Origin: Beverwykella pulmonaria
Lineage: Eukaryota > Ascomycota > Dothideomycetes > Pleosporales > Melanommataceae
Reading direction: 5' to 3'
DNA: 64,000 nucleotides
Assembly: GCA_001599595.1 (NCBI GenBank)
Contig: BCHH01000003.1
Location: 4,459,537 to 4,523,536, forward strand
In this document: in pieces, positions 44,910-55,216 of the stretch
How the letters are laid out: every line of letters begins with the position of its first letter
How positions within the stretch are numbered: the first letter of the stretch is position 1
The notes under the pieces: generated by a model
Databases searched by the model: none
Told to the model about the DNA's origin: nothing
The model's input: the letters and a program-made list of their open reading frames with translations, nothing else
Program-made: the position numbers and the translations under genes

Positions 44910-46265
44910 TCATGTATACCCCCCACGAGGATTATCGTCAGAGAGATCCCCCAAACTACTAGTGTCCTGCTGCTTTGTGCCATGCAACGCTGGCGCCGGT
45001 ATCGGCAAGATGTTGTGCTCGCTCCCATAGCTATCACTCCTCGGTTTTCGCATCTCGGTCGTCACCGTCGTTTCTCGCTGGACGTGTATCTTCGGTATCG
45101 GCACACGGTGCTTGCGGCGAGAGAAGGGATTCAAGGACTTCGGACGCCCGCCCGCCTGTGACGATGAGATGTTCGTTACGGGCCCATTGCCTATCGGACG
45201 ACACTCGATGTACCCGTCGCCTGGTTCTCGCGGCTCATTCAGTGCGCGGATTGCCGAGTGTCGGCGCTTTCGTCCTCTCTCTGACCCGCGGTACACGGTG
45301 CCGCCTGCGGATTGAAATGTTCGCGCCACGATGTCGTCGAGTACGGATTTGAAGTCGTCCAGGAAGATGGTGTCGGATGCGCATTTGAACACGAGCGCGA
45401 AGCGCCAGTACGGGTTTATGCCTGAAAGTGAAGTTTTGTGGAGCGCGTTGACGACGACGTCCGTTAGGAGGAAGGCGATGGAGATGAACATGCACGCCAG
45501 CATCACCCCGAAGCGAGGGTTGATTTTGATGAGTTCGCGGAGTTTGAACATATATGTCTTCGAAATGATACTGATCAGCTTCCACGTCGTGAAGATCCAC
45601 CATGGGTCGCGGACCAGCGCTTCCCAGGGACGCATCTGTAGGTTCACGGTCGAGCCGAGGTTGTTGAAGTATTCAAAGTTGGACCAGGCTTCGGCGACCC
45701 AGAAGGGCTGCACGGCGATGAGAGACCCGATGAAGAAGTAGCTGCCCCATTTTGGGAGGAACGGCCGGATCTTCAGCCATGAGATGATGTTGTGGACTTG
45801 GTATGATATGAAGAGGAGGGTTGCGGTGGAACTTAGGTACCTGTGACGGTTAGATGGTGTGTGGTTTGGAGTCAGTTGATACTGACCATCCATAGGCTGG
45901 GTCTTTGACAAAAATGAAGGTTCCATGCCAGAGTGCGAGAAGAAGCTGCTCAGCGTTAAACATTGGTGTGTATAAATCAACTTCAGCAAACCTACCTCGA
46001 GGAGGATCAATTTGTGAAGCCATATACCAGACCGATAATTGCAAAACACAATTAATATGAGAATAACGAGCGCCCCGACATTGTAACCTTGAGCCCACGC
46101 CTCCAGATACCCTCCATCGACAGTCAATCCCGACCTCGACGGCGGTTTTGTTCCCTCACTCGGTACCGGAAAGCGCTTCTCTAGAGTTTGAAGACCGTCG
46201 ACGGGCGCCATAGCAAACAAAGTGGAGAAAGGTGTGGAGAAGAGAGCCAAAGCTAGCCCACCCAT
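44910..46265 (-). CDS. Polytopic membrane protein, uncharacterised fungal family
   Basis: Three exons on the minus strand: 45996-46265, 45887-45948 and 44910-45840, with introns of 47 and 46 nt (GTAGGT...GAG and GTCAGT...CAG). Splicing gives ...HKLILLE-QLLLALWHGTFIFVKDPAYGW-YLSSTATLLFISYQVHNI..., which restores a continuous membrane protein of about 420 aa. Hydrophobic segments: YNVGALVILILIVFC, LLLALWHGTFIFV, ATLLFISYQVHNII, WGSYFFIGSLIAVQPFWVA, IFTTWKLISIISK and FGVMLACMFISIAFLLTDVV. The conserved-looking motif FALVFKCASDTIFLDDFKSV follows the last one. The cytosolic-type tail is basic and Ser/Pro-rich. ATG at 46263-46265, or Met19. I know this architecture from uncharacterised Pezizomycotina membrane proteins; function is not known. 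Confidence 0.82.
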   Translation of the reverse strand: MGGLALALFSTPFSTLFAMAPVDGLQTLEKRFPVPSEGTKPPSRSGLTVDGGYLEAWAQGYNVGALVILILIVFCNYRSGIWLHKLILLEVGLLKLIYTHQCLTLSSFFSHSGMEPSFLSKTQPMDGQYQLTPNHTPSNRHRYLSSTATLLFISYQVHNIISWLKIRPFLPKWGSYFFIGSLIAVQPFWVAEAWSNFEYFNNLGSTVNLQMRPWEALVRDPWWIFTTWKLISIISKTYMFKLRELIKINPRFGVMLACMFISIAFLLTDVVVNALHKTSLSGINPYWRFALVFKCASDTIFLDDFKSVLDDIVARTFQSAGGTVYRGSERGRKRRHSAIRALNEPREPGDGYIECRPIGNGPVTNISSSQAGGRPKSLNPFSRRKHRVPIPKIHVQRETTVTTEMRKPRSDSYGSEHNILPIPAPALHGTKQQDTSSLGDLSDDNPRGGYT

Positions 46266-49062
46266 GGGGGACTAGCATATATGTATACGCACTGCTGGGG
46301 CATAAGCTTCGCAGAAGGCAGCAAGCCTAGTTTCATGACATCCACGTTCCTGGTTCAGCGGGGCGTATACACACTGTTGCAGGGGTAGTGAGTACAGAGT
46401 AGACGAGCGGGGCGGACCAAGGGGCCGATCGGAGAAGCGAGGCTTTGCACCAGTGACATGCCACTACGGGAGTTAATCAAACTCTGTTGAGGGACACTCG
46501 AAAAGGCCGCGACTGGTTGCGATATCCACTGGTGGTCCTGTCTATCCCCTTCTCGGCGACGATTTTGACTGCTATCGAAGGGACGGTCGTTTGGATATTG
46601 CTCACCACACTAGTTTCACTGCACTGGTTCACCGCACTGGCTGGTCACCGTCATTCTTGCGTTGTCGGGCGGCCTGATGCCACAGCCCTGAACATCTTGT
46701 ATGGATCGCGCCTGGATTATGCTGTATTCATAGGCCGGCCAATTGGAAGAGCGCTGCCACCCTGCTCCGCCTACACATTCCAAATAACAATACTGTCGCG
46801 ACGGGTTTCAGTCCCTCGGGCACAGTCTGTCTCTACAGGACGGGAGCGGAACAAGATGCTTGACGTTTGAACTGGCGTATTTCGCGCTCTTCAAATCGTC
46901 AAAGCGCCGCAACGCGGGCTAACGACGATGAAGAGAGACAGAAAGGTGCCCAAGAGGCGGTGGATAGATTCATGTCGGTGACGGATGACGTGTGGTCTCA
47001 CGTAATGTGTCATGCGGTAGTTGTCGTGCGAATCATGAAAGAGGAAGCGCGCAAGGCGATCGGATCGGAGTCTGGAGTGATTGGGCCGGCCAAAGGCTTC
47101 CGTCCCGCCTCTGACGATGAGCTAGCGGCTTTGTGGGACAGCGAGCGAGAAGAAATATCCGAGGAGATGATCAACTCTGGGGTAATTTGCTAGATCCAAA
47201 GAGACAAGACGGCTGGGATGGGAGTTTGAAGTTCGAAGAAGAGACGCCGAGAGCTGAAGCAATCGAAATGGCTTTCCATTGTGTCGCTTGGCATTCAAGA
47301 CCCTCCCTTTCAGCCACCTTGCAATCCTCCAGCCCGTTCGAATCTCAACATCCAGCATATGTCAAAAGGTTAATTTATGGACGAGTAAGTTGCACGTGGA
47401 CTAGCGATCTAGCTTCGTGCTTCCCGCTATTCTAGACTTTTATCATGCCACGACTCCGCTGCTAGCTCATCAGCTAGCAAGATTTGCCCTTTCTTCTTTT
47501 GGCATCCTTTCGCATGAACTTGAAACACGGGAGGCAAACGCTCCATGTTTGATCAGAATTAGTACACCATGATTTGCGTCATCTCAAAAATAAAGTTATC
47601 GGGTCTTCCCACTCTCGCCCCGCACATGCTGAAAGATGACCTCCCTTTATAGATCTCATCACCAGCCCTTCATTTGCGGTGTAGCGCAACGATCTAAGAC
47701 AGATCCTAGTGGTTGGCAGAAACTGGATACACGACCTCCTGAAGTAGCCTCAACTGCCTTGGGAACCTCTCATCGATATGTTTGAAGCCTCTTCGTACCC
47801 ACCTTTCTCAACACAGTACTTGACAGAGACGTGGTAATCAGAACCAGCGCTAAGTCTTCCTCGCTCTAGTTTCTCGAGTATATCGACTCTACTATCAAAC
47901 TCAAATTCGAAGTTGGATAGATCACGGGCTCATTTAGGCACAGGAGCGCTCAAGATCTCTTTTTGTACTCCGAGCTTCGCTTCGAGGGAACGACGTGATT
48001 CGATGAATCCTCCGAAGAAACTGAGACAGGGCAGTGTCGAACCGAAACTGTCGCATTTTGGTGCTACAAGACTGTATGATTGGAGGTTAAGCCCGTTCAA
48101 TCGTGCTAGCGCTCTGTAAAGGATTCCGGGTTCTCATATGTCCGATGCGATTACAATTTCGACTGTCAGTGTACGGACTGAATACTCATTGTATTCACCA
48201 ATAGGTCAACAGTGGCACAGGAAAATTTATGCGTATTGCCCCGTCACCAACGTAGCGAGAGATATGCCCTTAGACACCAAGTCCAACATCGAACCGAAAA
48301 GGTATGAGCGTAATGAGCAGCATAACGCTTTTGCTGGATCCTGAAAGGGCCTGTAAACTCTTGTGCTGTCCTAGATTGGGCACGTGATGTCCAGGTGGGA
48401 ATCGAAGCTGGGGAATAAGCGCTGTCCAAACCTTGCCCAAAGTCAGCGAAGGACACCGTTCCTTGACCCTCTAGCGGAACGGATTGATAAGAGAAGGTCG
48501 AAGTGTGCTCGTTAAAATTCCTAAATAAGAAAACTGCCTTTGGAACGAACAACACGAGACCGTATAGGGCTGAGCCTGTTGTCACATCCACGAAAGGAAA
48601 TTATTCGCAACTTAAGGCTTGCAACAACTCACGATTGCGAAGCGTCATCATGAACGAGGACGCTAACATGCGTCAAGCCTTTTACCGCAGCTCCAAATGA
48701 TCCTCCGGGCCGCACAGGCCACCCAAAGCATCCGCAGTCAGGTAAAATAAGATCAGCTAAACCCTTTCGGTATCTTCCATACTTCTGATTGGCCGGTTCG
48801 CTTAGAGAATGGTGGCTTGTCTGGGGACGCGCAACCTGATGAAGCGCAGGACTCGGGATTGTTAGAACATGAAATGAACGAGATGATGAGCGAGAATGAA
48901 CGAGGACAGATAATAATATATAATAAAGTAGGTCATACCTGCACTTTCTATCATCAAACCATCAACTCCCACATCCAAACACCACACTTCAACAGCAAAG
49001 CCTTCTACATTCCACGCCAATCATCTCGCCCAGCCACATCTTCTCCATCTCCATCTTCTCCA
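46266..49062. other. Intergenic, weak small-ORF candidates only
   Basis: A plus-strand frame at 46867-47193 has coding-like acidic sequence (PASDDELAALWDSEREEISE) but no ATG near its start; a Met inside (MSVTDDVWSHVMCH, near 46972) would give about 73 aa. A frame at 46487-46870 is less convincing. The right end, 48800-49062, is probably the 5' UTR and promoter of the RTA1-like gene. No repeat or RNA gene recognised. Confidence 0.35.
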
Positions 49063-50100
49063 ATGGCATCAGCTACTACGACCTTCCTCCCATCGAGCAC
49101 AGCGACCGCAGTTCCTTCCTGTATAACGGCTGTCCCAGGAAAATATGGTTATGTTCCACCCGACGCCTGCAATGCCCAATGGTCATATAGCCCGTCCTTC
49201 TCCGCTGCAATAGCATTCTCCGTCCTCTTCGGCATTCTAACTGTTGCCCAAACGTCCCTCGCAATCATCTACCGAAAAGGCTTCTGCTGGGTCATGATCA
49301 TGGCCACCGCTTGGGAACTCGTTGCTTTCATTACCCGAGCCATGGCGGCGCACAACCAACAATCAACGGCGCTCTCATTTGCAAGCAACATCTTCTTCTT
49401 ACTTGCACCGCTTTGGGTCAACGCGTATGTATACATGACAGCCGGGCGCATGATATGGACTTTCCATCCAGAGAAAACCATTTTTAAAGTCAAAGCGATC
49501 AGTATTGGCAAATACTTCGTCTGGCTCGACATTCTTTCCTTCCTCATCCAGGGCACTGGCGGAAGCATGTTGAACCCCGGCAACGATGCGAACACCATGA
49601 AGCTCGGAAAGAACATCTACATGACCGGAGTCGGCATCCAACAACTCTTTATCGTCCTTTTTCTCACACTCATCGTTCGCTTCCACATGGACCTCTTGCG
49701 GCTAGAGCGAACTGGTTCTTGGAACACCACCTTGCGATGGAAATGGCTGACATATGCCCTCTATGCTGTCCTTGCCCTCATCTCGATGCGCATCATCTTC
49801 CGCCTCATCGAATTCTCCGCTGGCACTGGTATGAACAACCCACTGCCCCTCCATGAGGTCTATCCCTTGGTCCTTGACGCTTTCCCAATGGTCACAGCCA
49901 TTACTATTCTGACAGTTATTCACCCCGGAATGGTACTCAAGGGTCCGGAATCCGAGTTTCCATCACGAAAGGAGAAAAAGGCGGCGAAGAAGGCCAAAAA
50001 AGCAGAGAAGAAGGCGGCGAAGGCCAAAGGATACAGTTTGAACAGCAACTATGAACCAATGATCAATGAGGATGTGGAGATGGGGAACCGAGGGTATTGA
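49063..50100 (+). CDS. RTA1-like lipid-translocating exporter family protein
   Basis: 345-aa protein from the ATG at 49063 (MASATTTFLPSSTATAVP); longer in-frame extensions upstream lack family similarity and are treated as UTR. There are seven predicted membrane segments (starting SAAIAFSVLFGILTVAQTSL, then WVMIMATAWELVAFITRAMA and FASNIFFLLAPLWVNAYVYM). Family hallmarks present are NAYVYMTAGRMIWTF, FVWLDILSFLIQGTGGSML, a QLFIVLFL segment, RIIFRLIEFSAG and DAFPMVTAITILTVIHPG. The C-terminal tail is a lysine/alanine run (KEKKAAKKAKKAEKKAAKAK), presumably cytosolic. RTA1/RSB1-type proteins sit in the plasma or vacuolar membrane and are linked to sterol-drug resistance and sphingoid-base efflux; the substrate here is unknown. 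No intron in the coding part. Confidence 0.92.
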   Translation: MASATTTFLPSSTATAVPSCITAVPGKYGYVPPDACNAQWSYSPSFSAAIAFSVLFGILTVAQTSLAIIYRKGFCWVMIMATAWELVAFITRAMAAHNQQSTALSFASNIFFLLAPLWVNAYVYMTAGRMIWTFHPEKTIFKVKAISIGKYFVWLDILSFLIQGTGGSMLNPGNDANTMKLGKNIYMTGVGIQQLFIVLFLTLIVRFHMDLLRLERTGSWNTTLRWKWLTYALYAVLALISMRIIFRLIEFSAGTGMNNPLPLHEVYPLVLDAFPMVTAITILTVIHPGMVLKGPESEFPSRKEKKAAKKAKKAEKKAAKAKGYSLNSNYEPMINEDVEMGNRGY

Positions 50101-50285
50101 GCAAGTGTATAATGGGTGGGTTGTGTATGAGAATAGAAGTTTCCTTTGTCACTCATTCTGCGTGTGTTTGTTATAGACTAAATAGCGTGGGTGGAGTTCT
50201 GATAGCGAGCGAAATTGTTGCCATTTTCTCCTTTAAATACAGCCAATACCACATAATTCTTCTCTGACATTCTCATATTATGCTT

Positions 50286-51435
50286 TCATAGCTCCACAAC
50301 AATCTTCGTGGCAGAAACACCCTGCTTATACAGATCCAACGCATCTTGCAACTTCTCAAGTCCACCTTTCAAGACAACAGGCTCCGGCTTAGCTCTCAAT
50401 TTCCCAGCCTCGAGCCCTTCACCCATGAACTCGGCCCAAACTTTCATCCACACAGGAAGTTTGCCCTCATCCGTTTGACCAGGTGGATGACCTATTCACA
50501 ATTAGAAGACGCTTAATGCATCGTGAACGAGTAAGACTTACCAGTAACGCGATGTACGTCTCCAGACAAGATTGTGTCTGGAGGGAAGTCACTAGCTCGA
50601 GTTCCGTAGAGCGTGCCGCCTCCAAATGCGTGAAGAAATTCAACGCACTTTAATATTGTCTCGTTGGTCGCAATGGCGTCGTAAGCGCCAATAACGGTTT
50701 TGCCGGCCGCAGCGTTGATCAACTGTTTCACGGCATCATCTCTGGCGTGGTCAAAAACGTAATGCGCTCCAAGATCCTTGACGTATTGATGGTTCTTGGA
50801 CGACGCAGTAGTTAGTACGGTCAAACCCGATGCGACGCAAAGTTGAATGGCGCAACTCCCAACCACAGAGCTGCCGCCCCATATCAATATCGCCTTATCC
50901 TTCCCCTCTTTTGATTCCTTGCCCTTGACCGTTGGTAGATCCAGGCCAAGGTATTTTGGTTCATACAACCCAGCAGCGGCTGTGGCGAGACAGAGCGGGA
51001 GCACACAGGCCTTCGCCAATTCCAAATCTTCCGGTATGCTCGAGACAACATATTCTGGTGCCACTGTGTACAGTTGGAACCCTGCGTGTGCGGGATTCAA
51101 TGTGCTAAAGTATACTGTGAGGGCTGTGACTCGGTCGCCTTTCTTGAAGCGAGTTACTCCTTCTCCAACTTCTTCGACAATGCCTGCGATGTCCACGCCG
51201 GGAATCTTGATGTGGCTGTTAGATGGAAGACTATCACGGTTGAGTGAGAGCGGAAACTTACGTGGGGATACTTCTGGACTGTGATTCCATATTCTTGCTG
51301 GTAGGTGTCGATTGGGTTGATCGAAATGGCGCTGTTGCGGATCAAGACTTCGCCAGGGCCGGGATGAGTGAATGGAGCTGGTTGGACTTTCAGCTGGGTC
51401 TTAGGCAATAGAAGATACGCCGCTTGGTTTGCCAT
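50286..51435 (-). CDS. Medium-chain reductase, zinc-less quinone/enoyl reductase type
   Basis: Three exons on the minus strand: 51262-51435, 50542-51205 and 50286-50491 (introns 56 and 50 nt), giving 347 aa. N-terminal GroES-like part: HPGPGEVLIRNSAISINPID, then IPGVDIAGIVEEVGEGVTRF and KKGDRVTAL. Cofactor fold: AILIWGGSSVVGSCAIQLCV (the motif is GGSSVVG rather than a plain GxGxxG, as in NADPH-dependent fungal reductases), then GAHYVFDHARD. The spliced C-terminus ends GVSATKIVVEL. No structural zinc cysteine cluster is seen. Family members reduce alpha,beta-unsaturated carbonyls or act as trans-enoyl reductases of polyketide pathways; no PKS is nearby, so a stand-alone oxidoreductase role is likelier. 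Divergent from the bZIP gene. Confidence 0.92.
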
Positions 51436-51926
51436 GGTGGAATCGGTTGTCAAAGTCTTATAAAATTGAAACTAGATTCAAGGGGATTCAGTTTCCAATG
51501 TGCACAGAGATCATGGCATGGGAGTCCACTTTATACTCGTCTCCGCTATGCTTAACTCGGAGGAACTTGTTTCCAGGGATCGCATTCTCCCGAATCCGCA
51601 TCTGTACGATTAGTGACCTAGACAAGGAACGCAGATGTTAAAATTTTGAAGTTTGCCCGAGTCCGTTAATGGTGCTGTCAGGGACCAACCTGAAACCATC
51701 CCGAAGAGGAAAGGTTCAAATGTTGGCTCGCGTAAGCCACTTTGTATCATCCCACGGACGACTTCGGATTCCATCACTTCACCGATCACCTCATCGAAAG
51801 CTCTTTCCTATGAAGTGTTATATGAGCCGTATCTATTCAGCGGTACTGTAAGCTTGCGACAGTTTAATACGACGAGGTGCTAGCCTACGATTTGGGGTGA
51901 AGCCCTAAGACGTGTTGTTAAGCAGA
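51436..51926. promoter_or_regulatory. Divergent promoter, reductase / bZIP regulator
   Basis: 491 bp between two outward-facing ATGs. Neighbouring regulator and enzyme sharing a promoter suggests, but does not prove, that the bZIP protein controls the reductase. I could not defend a specific bZIP site (no clean TGACGTCA or TTACGTAA). Confidence 0.45.
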
Positions 51927-53222
51927 ATGGACACAACAAAGAAAGCAAACAATCGACGACCATACGAGCGGAAGTTGACAGAGAAAAGAAGAGTTCAGAA
52001 TCGTGCGGCGCAGAAAACTTACCGTAAGTACTTCTGATTCCCCCCTGTTCAATTTGCTGGCATGGCTTATGACATGTCTCCTGATCGTAACCTGGCGGTT
52101 ATTTCTTATCTGAGAATGATTGCGTTGATCAGGCGCGTCATATTGCCTCTGCGTGATGCAGTTCGTAAAGTAATTTAGAGAAATTCCGAAGGCTGATTCT
52201 CCTGTGAAGGCGAGAAGCGCAAGAAAAGACTAGAGTATTTGGAACGAGCCGCAGTAGATCCCCACCCCAGCATCCAGGAGGATGTGGGAGAAGTATGCGC
52301 GGCATCACAGTTTTCATCCTGCTATAGCACCTCAGGCGTGCTATCCAACGACTTTCCAAGTGCTACCGCAGAGACGAATATTGAACACAGTGCTAGTATT
52401 CCAGCCGACCCAGTCGCCTTGCAGCCAACGACAATACTCGGCGGCACCACCGGGATGATGAGAGTCCGAATTCCTACTTTTAAACCATCGACATTAAATT
52501 TGAACACATCGTCAATAAAATCAATAGAGGACATTCTTCAACTGGAGGAGGGAAATGATATCGATGGATTGATGGAATTTGTTAGTACAAAGCAACCTGA
52601 CATCAAAACAGTCATCTTAGCGGGCCTCAAAGCACTTAGAGACAAAAAGAGCCGTTCCGTTAATTCTTGCATCTTTTCCCCAGAGCATAACTTACTCACT
52701 TCAGATATTGGTCCACTGCTTCCCAATCCCTTCAGCAATGGGATTTTTCTCCGTAATCAAGCAAACCACGAGGTGTACTACCAAAATGCCAGCGTAATCG
52801 GCCTGGTACTAGAACAGATTACGCGGCCAGACTGCTCTTCACCCTTCAGCGCCTCACTTTCAACTTCCTTCGTACTATCTCACGTGAGCACACTACCACC
52901 CGATCTTCGGCCAACACCCTCCCAAATACGCATTCCGCATCACCCATTCATCGATCTGATTCCATTTCCCTGGTTTAGAGACCGCGTCATCACGATTGGA
53001 TCGCTCGTTCCACCGGTTTTTGACCGAGTTGATCTAAAAAGGGATATTCTAAATGGAGGGCTGATTTGCTGGAAATCAAGAGCGAGAGCGGCAGGTCAAC
53101 CTTGGGACAGGAGAAGCTGGGAAGCTGCGCCTTGGTTTTTGAGAAAGTGGGGTTGGTTGATTGAGGAGCAGGGTCAAGTCGAGGAGCAGTCGAAGTGGTG
53201 GAGAGAGTTGAGAGGCGAGTGA
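51927..53222 (+). CDS. bZIP transcription factor with DUF3425 domain
   Basis: Two exons, 51927-52023 and 52210-53222 (intron 186 nt, GTAAGT...GAAG, splitting a codon for Arg inside the basic region), 369 aa. The basic region reads ERKLTEKRRVQNRAAQKTYR, continuing EKRKKRLEYLE across the junction; only a very short leucine zipper follows, as is usual in this subclass. The C-terminal third has the DUF3425 pattern: HPFIDLIPFPWFRDRVI, then DILNGGLICWKSRARAAGQP and SWEAAPWFLRKWGWLIEE. Nuclear regulator; relatives control secondary metabolism or stress genes. Target genes here are unknown; the divergent reductase is the obvious candidate. Confidence 0.93.
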
Positions 53223-53884
53223 GAAAAAGCTCCGCTGTTGGTGCAATTCTCCAGCAAGAATGCTAATACCTATACCTGTGCATTTACACCGACTCATATC
53301 AGCATTCTGGATACGCATCTTCCAGACCCACGACCCAAACACTTCGAAATATCCTAGAATCGTTGTCAGTGGTTGCTGAGAATTCCATCTGAGTTTGGAA
53401 AGCTTTCCAAACTCGCTTGGCTTGCATAAGTGAAGGCTCATCGAGCCACTCCAGCCTCACAGCTAAGCGACGCCAAGGAGCCTCGTTCATGCTTAAATGC
53501 AAGCCACGACCCCCAGTCCAGCTGGAAGTGAAAGAAACAAACGAAGATTCCTATCAGGGCCTTCTACGTAGTGTGGACCATTAAACTATCGATCGCTTAG
53601 TAGCCAACCCAATGAACGACCGATAAATATGTGCCCATATAAGCTGGAGGCTAAAGTTAGTTCTTAGCGGCGATAGTGGGGATGGGAAAGCGGGGTTCCC
53701 GAGAGCAGATATGGAATTTCAAGATATAAGGAGAGAATGAGGGTCGAGAGGTTGCGCACATTCTCTCACAAATCGCATCGGTCCTCTTTACATACCCGTC
53801 TTCCTATCTATAGGATTCACTTACCCTGACATATTCGCTTGTCTTCTTCCAATTCCTCTTCTACGTCAATTTAAATCCCTCAAG
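53223..53884. promoter_or_regulatory. Spacer and promoter of the DUF924/EF-hand gene
   Basis: 662 bp with no gene. The last 130 bp before the ATG at 53885 are CT-rich (TTCCAATTCCTCTTCTACG and similar), a common feature around transcription starts in filamentous fungi. Confidence 0.45.
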
Positions 53885-55216
53885 ATGAACGAAGGACTTC
53901 AAAATGAGCTTATTAACTTCATGTTTCTCCGGCGTCCCTATGGTGCCCTCGACGTAATGGCTTGCCTCAAGCTCTGGTTCGGAAAATCAAATGAGACTGA
54001 TATCGAGATCCGGATCCGCTTCGGACATCACGTAGAACTTGCGCTCAAAGGTCAATATGCGCATTGGCGTGAGACACCTCGCGGCTGCGTCGCACTGATG
54101 ATCCTTCTGGATCAGTTTCCTCGCAATATATATCGCCACACAGTCGAGATGTACGCTGGAGATGAACCCGGGAGGGCAATCGTAGATGCAGGACACGATT
54201 GGCTAAAAGTGTTAAAGCCAGAGGAGTGTTTGTTCGTTCCGTGCCTGATATTGACACACCAAGAGAATGTCAAAGACCAGCAAGCCTGCCTCCGCTTCTG
54301 GAGCAAACTCGAACCCCTCCTACCAACCGAACTCCACGTCTTCCGTACCATCTTTGAAGAACACCTGCGCATCGTCGATCTCTGCGGAAACTTCCCTCAT
54401 CGTGACCACTACTATGGACGCACAACATCGGCGGTCGGCAAGCAGCTGATGGATAACCCAGGACTACGATTCGATTTGCCGTTGATTGCAGAGGGAGGAC
54501 ACGTTCGATTTGGACATGATAGCAAGAAGCTCTGGGATGCGACACAGATGACGTTCAACGTGGTGGAGACGCTCGATGCGTTTGTCAAGAACAAAGTGAG
54601 GAGGAAGAACACAATTGTAACGGATTGGCTCACACCCGAGAAAGCAGCCGAGTGCCGGGAGGGTTTCCGAAAGTTCGACAAAGACGGCAATGGATTCCTG
54701 GATATGGAGGAGTTGATCGCTGTGCTTCAAGCGACTGGCCGGACATACACCAAAGCTGAGATACAAGTGGCCATTGATAGCATTACCGGGACACCAGGGG
54801 GGAAAGGCTTGACTTTCGAGCAATTTGCTGCGGTGTTGCAGGTTAAGATAGCATCCGACACGCAGAATCGCATCCGCGCGAGATTTCAACTCTTCGACGC
54901 AGACAATACTGGCGATATTTCTTTCGACGAACTCAGAGCCTGCTTGCAGGGGATCGATAATTTGTTAACGAGCTCCGAACTCACCGATATGATGAAAAGA
55001 TGCGATAAAAATAAAGACGGCATGATATCTTATGAGGAGTTTGTCGGCATGGTCCCGACGATGATGAACCCGACAACTGGTGATGTCGATCAAAGCCTGT
55101 GTGGCATCAGGAGCTCTGTCGAGCCGTCTTCGGTCATCATTGGGGGCCTCGAACCGAGCGATGCAAAAGGAGCGAGGGTCAAAGTCCAAGAGGTCACGGA
55201 TGTGTTGGTCGGTTAA
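53885..55216 (+). CDS. DUF924 protein fused to calmodulin-like EF-hands
   Basis: 443 aa, single exon. Residues about 24-215 are DUF924: LKLWFGKSNETDIEIRIRFG, HWRETPRGCVALMILLDQFP followed by RNIYR, then LFVPCLILTHQENVKDQQ and FPHRDHYYGRTTS. From about residue 255 four EF-hand positions follow. Hand 1 has DKDGNGFLDMEE (about 265) with all ligand positions. Hand 2 (ITGTPGGKGLTFEQF) is degenerate. Hand 3 has DADNTGDISFDE (about 338). Hand 4 has DKNKDGMISYEE (about 373). Three hands should therefore bind calcium. The tail is unstructured. DUF924 proteins are cytosolic, of unknown biochemical function with a TPR-like helical fold; the fusion suggests a calcium-responsive version. No frameshift or doubtful start. 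Confidence 0.92.
   Translation: MNEGLQNELINFMFLRRPYGALDVMACLKLWFGKSNETDIEIRIRFGHHVELALKGQYAHWRETPRGCVALMILLDQFPRNIYRHTVEMYAGDEPGRAIVDAGHDWLKVLKPEECLFVPCLILTHQENVKDQQACLRFWSKLEPLLPTELHVFRTIFEEHLRIVDLCGNFPHRDHYYGRTTSAVGKQLMDNPGLRFDLPLIAEGGHVRFGHDSKKLWDATQMTFNVVETLDAFVKNKVRRKNTIVTDWLTPEKAAECREGFRKFDKDGNGFLDMEELIAVLQATGRTYTKAEIQVAIDSITGTPGGKGLTFEQFAAVLQVKIASDTQNRIRARFQLFDADNTGDISFDELRACLQGIDNLLTSSELTDMMKRCDKNKDGMISYEEFVGMVPTMMNPTTGDVDQSLCGIRSSVEPSSVIIGGLEPSDAKGARVKVQEVTDVLVG

Noticed and set aside
48817..49062. N-terminal extension of the RTA1-like protein
   Set aside because: Begins without ATG at its left end and is polar, unlike the family; more likely 5' UTR.
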